Source: Salinimicrobium terrae DSM 17865
GTDB taxonomy: Bacteria > Bacteroidota > Bacteroidia > Flavobacteriales > Flavobacteriaceae
Direction of reading: 5' to 3'
Assembly: GCF_000424665.1 (NCBI RefSeq)
Contig: NZ_AUKI01000004.1
Location: 22,684-86,683, forward strand
DNA length: 64,000 nucleotides
This document shows, piece after piece, positions 43,935-50,505 of this stretch. Numbering within the stretch: position 1 is the first letter of the stretch; every line of letters starts with the position of its first letter. The position numbers and the translations under genes were made by a program. The notes under the pieces were generated by a model. That model was not told where the DNA came from. It made no database searches and worked only from the letters and a program-made list of their open reading frames with translations.

Positions 43935-44753
43935 TTAATTGAGGTCTATATCTGTAGAAGCTAGAATTTTTCCATTTTCTTCGGTGTAAGAAACCCGGAG
44001 CTTTCCACTATTGAGATTAACATCTTGTGAATTTCTCAAATCAAAACTGAAATTTCTTTTCTTGTTGGGAGTGTAAACAGAAACTCCTTTTACTATTCCA
44101 ACCTCAGTTTCATCTCCTTGTGGAGAAATATGATCTACTTGAATGTTGCCATATACCGACATATTTCCCGTACGATTAAGCACCAAAGAAAGTTTTGGGT
44201 TTTCATCTTCCCTCTGAAGTTCAATATTCGATAATTCAAGTTGTGTGGTAGATTCCCCCTCACGGATTATTATTGGAATACTAATACCGAAAACCGTTTT
44301 GATATTTATGGAAATACCTTCGCTTTCTTCGGCTTCTTCTGTTCCAAGCGCAGTTTGCTCTTCCACAGCCCTAAAATACATATGAGACCGGTATTCTCCC
44401 GGCTCAAGGTTTCCTGTACGAGTGACTTGAACCCTGATAGTCTGGGCCTCATTGGGTGCCAGAGTTACACGCCTGGGAAAATATCTGAGAAAATCCTGGG
44501 CGAATTGCTGTCCTTCTTCAGGCACTTCAACTTGCTCAAAATTTCCACTCTCTGTCATTTTATAATTGACAAAAGAAATCGCATAAACAGCAGTATCACT
44601 ACCTGTATTAGCCAGGTTGATCTCCTGTGATCTCTGGGAACCATCGAAGACCAGCCTTTTCGGCATGATCATTAGATCCCCCTGGGCTATGGAAATTTCA
44701 GGAAGGGAAAAAAGCAATAATAAAATTGAAAGTGAGAGTAATTTTGTATTCAT
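43935..44753 (-). CDS. PapD-like periplasmic chaperone
   Basis: The 272-residue protein has a signal peptide (1-24). The first Ig-like domain (about 25-165) reads as a fimbrial chaperone: MIMPKRLVF with Arg33 where PapD has its essential Arg8, EINLANTGSDTAVYAISF, and FPRRVTLAPNEAQTIRVQVTRTGNLEPG-type strand leading to RSHMYFRAVEE. An acidic loop (about 130-145) precedes IKTVFGISIPIII, the likely G1 donor strand. A second domain (about 170-272) follows. Such chaperones cap pilin subunits in the periplasm. It sits between subunit genes and the usher-like gene. A TACATTTG box at 44788-44795 may give it extra transcription. Confidence 0.82.
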   Translation of the reverse strand: MNTKLLSLSILLLLFSLPEISIAQGDLMIMPKRLVFDGSQRSQEINLANTGSDTAVYAISFVNYKMTESGNFEQVEVPEEGQQFAQDFLRYFPRRVTLAPNEAQTIRVQVTRTGNLEPGEYRSHMYFRAVEEQTALGTEEAEESEGISINIKTVFGISIPIIIREGESTTQLELSNIELQREDENPKLSLVLNRTGNMSVYGNIQVDHISPQGDETEVGIVKGVSVYTPNKKRNFSFDLRNSQDVNLNSGKLRVSYTEENGKILASTDIDLN

Positions 44754-44787
44754 GCGGGGGCTGAATTTTCTAATTTTTAAACTGAAG

Positions 44788-44795
44788 CAAATGTA
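44788..44795 (-). promoter_or_regulatory. Possible -7 box upstream of the chaperone
   Basis: On the minus strand TACATTTG matches TAnnTTTG, 35 bases before the chaperone ATG. No TTG is found at the expected -33 distance. Confidence 0.3.
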
Positions 44796-44831
44796 AATAA
44801 AAGAAGCCGAGAAAGTTAAAGTTTTCTTAAA

Positions 44832-45326
44832 TCAATTATAGGTAACCGTAACATTAAAACCTGAAGAATTGGTGTAAAATCCTGATGCCTGATTAGCCTC
44901 TAGATTTAATCTTGCACCAATCTTTATAATATCAGAAATGAGTCCTTCTTCGGGTTCAACGGTAAATTGATCTATTATTAACTGTTGATCCGGATTATCA
45001 CTATTAAAAAGCACAAAGGACTCAGGAAAGGTGATAGAGTAATTATTATTTCCGTGAGTTACAATGGCTTCTGCAGGATTCACTGTGCCGGGGAAAGAAG
45101 ATGAAATCTGCACGCCATTAGCTACTCTTGAACCCTCCGGGGTCAGGATCACAGTACCGGGATTATAGGCACTAATTACATTTCCAAAATCCAGATCTAC
45201 CGTTTTATCAATTTTAATGGGATCGATGATCGTCACCCGACTTGTAACTGTTGCCGCAGCTGATGTCTGGGCAAAAACCTGGGTAGAGAACAATAAGGAA
45301 AATAATATGATTATTATTTTATCCAT
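44832..45326 (-). CDS. DUF4402-type fimbrial subunit-like protein
   Basis: The 164-residue protein has a signal peptide (MDKIIIILFSLLFSTQVFAQ) and an alternating N-terminal strand before LDFGNV near residue 45. The family pattern continues with GTVILTPEGSRV, a central ITFPESFVLF and IGARLNLEANQASGFY. It ends FNVTVTYN: penultimate Tyr, and Gly 16 residues from the end. No cysteine is present and no lipobox, so it is not a type V (FimA/Mfa1) pilin. It lacks a clear promoter of its own and would be read through the terminator after the preceding subunit gene. Role as a minor subunit is inferred. Confidence 0.8.
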   Translation of the reverse strand: MDKIIIILFSLLFSTQVFAQTSAAATVTSRVTIIDPIKIDKTVDLDFGNVISAYNPGTVILTPEGSRVANGVQISSSFPGTVNPAEAIVTHGNNNYSITFPESFVLFNSDNPDQQLIIDQFTVEPEEGLISDIIKIGARLNLEANQASGFYTNSSGFNVTVTYN

Positions 45327-45374
45327 GGTTGAGTTTAATCACTATAGGTTAGGTTTAATGAGTTGCTTAAAACT

Positions 45375-45403
45375 AAAAAACGCCGCCACAAGGGCGGCGT
45401 TTT
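45375..45403 (-). terminator. Strong terminator after the major-subunit gene
   Basis: CGCCGCC (45381-45387) and GGCGGCG (45393-45399) form a GC-rich stem extended by A-T pairs. The minus strand continues with TTTTTT. It lies 20 bases past the subunit stop and before the rest of the operon. Confidence 0.9.
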
Positions 45404-45423
45404 CTAATACTGTGTTTTATTTT

Positions 45424-45903
45424 TTATTCGTAAGCAACCGTTACATCAAATTGACCAGTATAATTTCCAGTAGCTTGACTAGCAGCTACATTTAAAGTAG
45501 CCCCTACTCCAAAAGTTTGTGCAGTACCCGAACCTGTTGCATTGCTTGCACCTTCTGCATAAGCATTGTGTTTAAATGTATCTACTGTGATGTCTACAGT
45601 TCCATTGCTAAGAGTTGCAGAGGCTGGTAAAGCAACAGTATAATTATAATTATTCGCAGCAGTCACATCAAATGTTGCTGCCGCTGGAGCAGTAGTACCT
45701 ATTTGAGATAATCCAGAAGCTGTTCCATCTGTAGCAATTATAACAGATCCAGCAGTATTGTTTGAAACCTTACCAAAGTTCAAATCTTGTTTTGCCGTAA
45801 GTGAAAGTGGGCTTACAATATCAGCAGCCGCGTTAGCAGTAGCAGTTTGAGCAAATGTTGTTCCAGCGATAAGAGCGAATAAGATAAAAGTAAATTTTTT
45901 CAT
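45424..45903 (-). CDS. DUF4402-type fimbrial subunit-like protein, likely major subunit
   Basis: The 159-residue protein has a signal peptide (MKKFTFILFALIAGTTFAQ). The mature part is rich in Ala, Thr, Asn and Gly with no cysteine. It shows LNFGKV near residue 43, YTVALPASATL, and VGATLNVAASQATGNY. It ends GNYTGQFDVTVAYE: the penultimate residue is Tyr and a Gly lies 14 residues from the end, exactly the beta-zipper spacing known for chaperone-usher pilins. A full-consensus promoter is 60 bases upstream and a strong terminator follows, so this gene can be expressed above the rest, as expected for a major fibre subunit. Confidence 0.82.
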   Translation of the reverse strand: MKKFTFILFALIAGTTFAQTATANAAADIVSPLSLTAKQDLNFGKVSNNTAGSVIIATDGTASGLSQIGTTAPAAATFDVTAANNYNYTVALPASATLSNGTVDITVDTFKHNAYAEGASNATGSGTAQTFGVGATLNVAASQATGNYTGQFDVTVAYE

Positions 45904-45963
45904 GGTGTAGGTAATTAATGGGTATTATTTTTTACTATTTGGGTTTCTTTTTATTTAACGAGG

Positions 45964-45994
45964 CAAACATACTCCCTAAGGAAAGCTCCTACAA
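45964..45994 (-). promoter_or_regulatory. Promoter of the major-subunit gene
   Basis: On the minus strand TTG (45992-45994), 20 bases, TATGTTTG (45964-45971), a full match to the phylum consensus. The leader would be about 55 bases. Confidence 0.7.
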
Positions 45995-46020
45995 CAAAAC
46001 TCGATGAGGGTACTGCAAAT

Positions 46021-46037
46021 TCGTTGAAATACACAAA
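46021..46037 (-). promoter_or_regulatory. Shared 17-base motif, copy 1 (major subunit)
   Basis: The plus strand reads TCGTTGAAATACACAAA. It matches copy 2 at 47225-47241 in 16 of 17 positions, and lies 27 bases upstream of the -33 element of the subunit promoter, a typical place for an activator site. A related TCGATGA is 20 bases away at 46001. Confidence 0.45.
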
Positions 46038-46443
46038 AAGGTTAAAATTTGCCCATTAACAGCCTGAAAATTATCATTTGAAGTAATTAAAGGTGTCTGG
46101 AGTTAATGTTATTTGACCGGTAATCCAGTCTTAGAAGTAAATGAATCCTAATATATATTAAGCAATTACCTGAAATGTTACCCCCTTGGGAGCTCCAAAA
46201 AATTTATACATACAGGGAAGACTAATTAGCCGACAATCAAAACCCGTTAATTTTTACTCAAAGGAGAAATTTATTTCTTCCAGATATGCTACAGCTGACT
46301 AAAATAGATGAAATCAATTACTACCTGGACCAAAACTACAGTCACACCTATAATAATTGCATAATACCCTTTTTTAGCTATAGCTTCAACCGAATTCTCA
46401 ACTAAGTATCTTATCTTTTGGTTTAATTATGTAACAAAACTGC

Positions 46444-46468
46444 TTATTAAGCCGGAGCGGCTTAATAA
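46444..46468. other. Perfect 11-base inverted repeat
   Basis: TTATTAAGCCG (46444-46454) and CGGCTTAATAA (46458-46468) with loop GAG. It lies about 185 bases past the stop of the upstream subunit gene. There is no clean T-run on either side, so it may be a weak terminator, an operator or the fold of an RNA. Confidence 0.5.
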
Positions 46469-46653
46469 TTAATATTCAGATTTATTAATAGGCAGGGATA
46501 TGAATCTTAAGATAGGGGGCAGTGAATTCTGAGTAAATATGGATTAAAAGCAGGAGTAAGAAAAAATTATTCGTTACACGAAGTGAAAAATCGATAAACT
46601 ACTTGAAATAAATAAAATTTGGAAGAGGAGAGCAGTAAAATTTTCTACTCGGA

Positions 46654-47157
46654 TCAGTTATAATTTACGGTAATGTTTATTGATGACCGACTGTTGTAAA
46701 CTCCCGGCATCTGATTTGGGGTAACATTTAAAGTAGCTCCAACTCTAACTACTTTAGATCCTCCACTTAAGCTTTGGCTTTCTCCCAGACTGCTGGTAAA
46801 GTCCTTGATGATCATTTTCTCATTCCCATTAAATAAGACATATTCATCTTCGGGAAGAGTGAGAGAAAAAGTAAACCCTTCTTCTCCGGTCACCTCAAAA
46901 GAAGCGGCAGAAACAGTAGCGTTATCGGCAAGAGTCACACCACCCGTACTTATCCTGGTATTTTCCGGACTAAGGATTACAGCTCCTCCGGATCTTGCAT
47001 CCAGGTTAGCAAAATTCATATTAGCAGTAGTGGTAATACCTATAGGTTGAATTATGGTAGCCGAGGCAGTAAAAGAAGCTGTGGCACTGGCTTGCCCATA
47101 GGTCTTGCCGGCCAGGAAAAACAGTATTATATTAAAACAGATTAAAAAAATTTTCAC
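46654..47157 (-). CDS. DUF4402-type fimbrial subunit-like protein, distal copy
   Basis: The 167-residue protein has a signal peptide (MKIFLICFNIILFFLAGKTYG), an N-terminal strand with alternating residues (SATASFTASATII), MNFANL near residue 46, GGAVILSPENTR, FTFSLTLPEDEYVLF and GATLNVTPNQMPGVY. It ends INITVNYN: penultimate Tyr and Gly 16 from the end. No mature cysteine or lipobox. It is separated from the main operon by 750 non-coding bases and diverges from a DoxX gene. One copy of the 17-base motif lies 68 bases before its ATG, so it is probably regulated with the major subunit. Confidence 0.8.
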   Translation of the reverse strand: MKIFLICFNIILFFLAGKTYGQASATASFTASATIIQPIGITTTANMNFANLDARSGGAVILSPENTRISTGGVTLADNATVSAASFEVTGEEGFTFSLTLPEDEYVLFNGNEKMIIKDFTSSLGESQSLSGGSKVVRVGATLNVTPNQMPGVYNSRSSINITVNYN

Positions 47158-47224
47158 TTCAATTTTCTTCTAAATCAATATTAAGGAAATTTTTAGAATA
47201 AATTAGATGAAAGGCATAATAGTA

Positions 47225-47241
47225 TCGATGAAATACACAAA
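47225..47241 (-). promoter_or_regulatory. Shared 17-base motif, copy 2 (distal subunit)
   Basis: The plus strand reads TCGATGAAATACACAAA, differing from copy 1 at one base. It lies in the 170-base gap between the divergent subunit and DoxX genes. A second GATGAAA occurs 21 bases away at 47206. Confidence 0.45.
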
Positions 47242-47327
47242 GCCTCTTAACTATAACGGTATAATCTCAAATTCAACTACTTACTGAATTTAAGGATCTT
47301 TTATATATTTAGGACAAATTTTATTTA

Positions 47328-47747
47328 ATGAGCAACACATATACTACCAATCTGGAACTTTCAAAAATAGATCTTGGATTGTTGATCCTGAGACTTGGTG
47401 CTGCCGGTCTAATGCTAACCCATGGCTTTCCTAAGCTTATGAATTTATTTGGAAGTGAAGAAATAGTTTTTGCAGATCCGTTTGGCTTAGGTATGGGAAC
47501 CAGCTTAGCTTTGGTAGTTTTTGCAGAATTTGTTTGCTCAATTCTGGTTATTCTCGGCTTAGGAACCCGTTTAGCAGTAATTCCATTAATGATCACAATG
47601 TTTGTTGCTGCTTTTATTATTCATGCCTCCGATCCTTTTCAGCGTAAAGAGATGGCAATATTGTATTTGCTGATTTTCACGGTGCTTTTGATTACCGGTG
47701 CGGGAAAACATTCCTTGGATTTTTACTGGTTGAGGAAAAACAAATAG
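47328..47747 (+). CDS. DoxX-family membrane protein
   Basis: The 139-residue protein has four membrane segments and the DoxX pattern LLILRLGAAGLMLTHGFPKL at residues 19-38, ALVVFAEFVCSILVILGL and the C-terminal GAGKHSLDFYW. DoxX proteins are inner-membrane proteins linked to redox or thiol stress in several bacteria. The role here is unknown. It diverges from the distal fimbrial-subunit gene, and a TATATTTA box just upstream is one base off the -7 consensus. Confidence 0.9.
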   Translation: MSNTYTTNLELSKIDLGLLILRLGAAGLMLTHGFPKLMNLFGSEEIVFADPFGLGMGTSLALVVFAEFVCSILVILGLGTRLAVIPLMITMFVAAFIIHASDPFQRKEMAILYLLIFTVLLITGAGKHSLDFYWLRKNK

Positions 47748-47855
47748 ATCGGGAATATTTTTCAATTCGTTCGAAACCTCTTCTCCCGTAGTGGGTTTTG
47801 ATCTTTTAATAATTTTTTGGGAGATCAAATTTTCTTTTCCTGCTATCTTTTAAGC

Positions 47856-49265
47856 ATGAATAAAGGAAGACGTAATTTTTTAAAAAATTCGGGTTTATTT
47901 ACTGCCGCCGGATTTCTTCCACTGGAGTTTACTTTCCTAAACAATTTTTTAGATGTTACGGACTTTGACCCGGAAACTTCTTTTCTAATTAAAAACGCTC
48001 ATATTATAAGTATGGATGAGCAGGTGGGAGATCTTGAAGATGCTTCTATCCTGGTCATGAATGGCGGGATATCACAAATAGGCAGCAATATAGTTCCTCC
48101 AGAAGGCATTATGGTAATTGATGGTTCCGGAGCGATTGTAATGCCCGGGCTCATTGATTGCCACTGGCACCTCTGGACCTCATTGCTACGAAGTATGGCA
48201 GGATACAGTGAAGGACAGGGATATTTTCCTATGACCGCTGCTTATTCAAAGTATTATACGAAAGAGGATATGGAACTGGCTGCCCGCTATGCTGCTGCTG
48301 AAGCCATTAATTCCGGTATTACCTGTCTTAGTGATTTCAACCACAATGCCAGAAAACCCTCCTTTGTAATGGCTAGCTGTAATGCCTTAGCCGAGGCTGG
48401 TATTCGTGCCCAGGTGCTCTATGGTGGATATCGCGATCAGCCTGGTAGTGAAGCTACACATTTCGGTGGGATAAGGGAAGTTCTTCAGGAAATTCGTGGA
48501 AACGAAAAATATAAACTTTTAGAGCTTGGTTTGGGATCCCGGGGTACGGGATATGAAAATCTTGCTGAAGATTGGGAAAAAGCACGGGACCTAAACATGG
48601 GAATCGCAATACACGCAAGTTCTGTTGAAGCACAAAAAGGGCAAATTCAGCACTTGGCGGATAAAAGACTATTGGGAAAAGATGTGAATATTATTCACGG
48701 AAATGCTATTACTTCTTCTGAAATCCAACTCCTGAAAGAGACCGATACCAGCCTCACCATGACTCCTTATTCTGAAATGCGGATAGGATATGGATTTCCA
48801 CCGGTCAACAGGTTGTATTCTGCCGGAGTAAATCTGGCAGTAGGAGTGGATACCACCCCGCTTTCCGGAAATGCCGATCTCTTTTCTGTAATGAAACTTC
48901 TTTTGAACCTGGCTAATGCTGAAGCTAAAGAGGAATTTTATATGAAACCTTCCGAAGTTATTAAAATGGCGACTATAAACGGAGCGCATGCTTTAGGAAT
49001 GGGTCATATTACCGGCAGCCTTACGCCCGGAAAACGAGCCGATCTCATCATGTTAAGGAAAGATGATCTGAATTTTTCTACAGGGAATCAGCCTAAAAGT
49101 CTGATAGTTGAGGCTGCTCAGCCAATGAATGTGGATTTGGTGGCTGTAAACGGCAAGATCCTCAAAAAAGATGGACGTTTAACAAACCTCGATTCTGAAA
49201 AATTAATTTCAGAAGCAAAGGTCGCATTCCAGAGGTTAAAACGTGCGGTGGCCAATAGTAAATAA
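47856..49265 (+). CDS. Tat-exported amidohydrolase
   Basis: The start at ATG 47856 is chosen; 13 codons upstream in frame lack conserved content. The 469-residue protein opens with a twin-arginine signal (NKGRRNFLKNSG, then a hydrophobic stretch), so it is probably exported folded. It belongs to the metal-dependent amidohydrolases of the chlorohydrolase/cytosine-deaminase group: DCHWH first metal motif, IHAS and IIHGNA further His, GVDTTPLSG with the catalytic Asp, and GMGHITGSLTPGKRADLI near the end. These act on amino groups or halogens of ring compounds. The substrate is unknown. Confidence 0.88.
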   Translation: MNKGRRNFLKNSGLFTAAGFLPLEFTFLNNFLDVTDFDPETSFLIKNAHIISMDEQVGDLEDASILVMNGGISQIGSNIVPPEGIMVIDGSGAIVMPGLIDCHWHLWTSLLRSMAGYSEGQGYFPMTAAYSKYYTKEDMELAARYAAAEAINSGITCLSDFNHNARKPSFVMASCNALAEAGIRAQVLYGGYRDQPGSEATHFGGIREVLQEIRGNEKYKLLELGLGSRGTGYENLAEDWEKARDLNMGIAIHASSVEAQKGQIQHLADKRLLGKDVNIIHGNAITSSEIQLLKETDTSLTMTPYSEMRIGYGFPPVNRLYSAGVNLAVGVDTTPLSGNADLFSVMKLLLNLANAEAKEEFYMKPSEVIKMATINGAHALGMGHITGSLTPGKRADLIMLRKDDLNFSTGNQPKSLIVEAAQPMNVDLVAVNGKILKKDGRLTNLDSEKLISEAKVAFQRLKRAVANSK

Positions 49266-49291
49266 AAAAGGCTGCCCAACCGGACAGCCTT
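49264..49291. terminator. Terminator between amidohydrolase and OmpA genes
   Basis: AAGGCTG (49268-49274) pairs with CAGCCTT (49285-49291), with two further inner G-C pairs. On the minus strand it runs into six T, so it mainly serves the OmpA gene. Confidence 0.75.
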
Positions 49292-49313
49292 CTAAAATCA
49301 TTTAAACCAGATT

Positions 49314-50177
49314 TTAATCATTGGATTGGTCTAAGGGCTGTGCTGCAGCCGATTGATTTGAGTCTAACAAAGCAAGGAATTTATCAAGATTTGGAAGGAT
49401 AACAATTTTGGTTCTCCTGTTCAAAGCCCTGTTCTCCTTAGTATCATTGTCGGCAACAGGTTGATAGCTGCTGCGTCCTGCTGCGATAAGCTTCTCAGGT
49501 TCTACGTTAAACCTATCCTGAAGCAATCTTACGATAGCAGTAGCTCTTCTTACACTAAGTTCCCAGTTATCCTGGATGTAAGAGTTCTCTACCATAGTTT
49601 GAGAGTCGGTATGACCTTCTATCATAACCTCCATGGCCGGTTCAGAATTAATCACTTCTGCCAGTTTTTCAAGTAGGGGGTAGGCGTCGCGACTCACTCT
49701 GTGACTTCCGCTATTAAAAAGCAATTTGTCAGAAACATTGATCATCACTACTGTTTCATCAACTGTAATGTCAATATCTTCTGAACTTCCACTGCTTATT
49801 TGGCTTTCCAGATTGTAGGCCACCGCGAGATTTATCGAATCCTCAAGGGTTTCAGCCTCAGCAAGTAGCACGGGATCAATCCTTGTAAGGGTTTCCCTCA
49901 TCTTTTGCTTGTTAGCTCTGGACATAACCGTTAAATCATTCATTTCCAGCATTTGATCATTTTCCTCGGTCAAAGAGGAAATTCTGGCGTTGTAATCTGC
50001 TACCCGTTGTTCTATGGCATTTAATCTTTCCTCAAGTCTTTCTTTTTCTACTTGAGTTTGTTGTAGATTACTTCGGGTGTTATTGTAATCTTCCTCAAGT
50101 GCCACATATTTCTTTTTCGAAACACAAGATGTCAGCATTGTTGCTGCCAGTACCGTTACGGCAAGAGTTTTTTTCAT
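49314..50177 (-). CDS. OmpA-family peptidoglycan-binding lipoprotein
   Basis: The start at 50177 is chosen over 50231 because it directly precedes a lipoprotein signal (MKKTLAVTVLAATMLTSC), Cys18 being the lipidated residue. A coiled coil follows (about residues 25-75, repeated NLQQTQVEKERLEERLNAIE-like heptads). The C-terminal OmpA domain (about 150-265) has the peptidoglycan-binding pattern DKLLFNSGS, MIEGHTDSQT, NWELSVRRATAIVRLL and NRRTKIVI. It ties the outer membrane to the cell wall. The tail is Gln/Ala-rich. Confidence 0.92.
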   Translation of the reverse strand: MKKTLAVTVLAATMLTSCVSKKKYVALEEDYNNTRSNLQQTQVEKERLEERLNAIEQRVADYNARISSLTEENDQMLEMNDLTVMSRANKQKMRETLTRIDPVLLAEAETLEDSINLAVAYNLESQISSGSSEDIDITVDETVVMINVSDKLLFNSGSHRVSRDAYPLLEKLAEVINSEPAMEVMIEGHTDSQTMVENSYIQDNWELSVRRATAIVRLLQDRFNVEPEKLIAAGRSSYQPVADNDTKENRALNRRTKIVILPNLDKFLALLDSNQSAAAQPLDQSND

Positions 50178-50505
50178 GATTTTTAATTTTAGTTTTAAAT
50201 GTTCAAGCTTACGATTTAGAGCTTTGGACATAAAAAACGGTTTATTGAAGTCGAAATTATAGAAAACCCTTTTTCAGCTCCCCATTTTTAACGTAAGATT
50301 ATTAGTTACCTTTGCCTGTTGCTAAATTATTCCTAATAAAATGGCTGCTTGCGGGGAAATTTTTATCTTTTTCCCTGAAAAATCTTCAGGAAATTCGCGG
50401 TCAAAAGTACCATTTTTGAAAGCTGCTGTTTAACAGTGTTTTATCTTCAGGAATTTCAGGATAAAGATTAAATGAAATACATTAGAGCAAGTAGAAAGAT
50501 ATTCT
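50178..50505. other. Intergenic region between OmpA and TamB genes
   Basis: No gene is seen. A TACCTTTG box at 50307-50314 on the plus strand fits the -7 consensus for a TamB transcript with a long leader, though no TTG lies at the expected distance. A CAAAAGTA at 50402-50409 is its minus-strand counterpart and might serve OmpA. Confidence 0.4.

Larger units (their letters stand above)
45904..46653. other. 750-base non-coding interval between subunit genes
   Basis: No plausible reading frame was found on either strand. The interval is AT-rich. It contains the promoter at 45964-45994, one copy of a 17-base motif at 46021-46037 and an 11-base-stem inverted repeat at 46444-46468. The remainder shows nothing I can name. 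A small RNA is possible. Confidence 0.5.

Noticed and set aside
44241..44630. 129-codon frame opposite the chaperone gene
   Set aside because: Antisense shadow of a clear PapD-like gene; composition is not protein-like.
44832..47157. Type V (FimA/Mfa1) pilus of Bacteroidales
   Set aside because: The subunits have signal peptidase I signals, no lipobox cysteine and no Arg-gingipain-type processing region.
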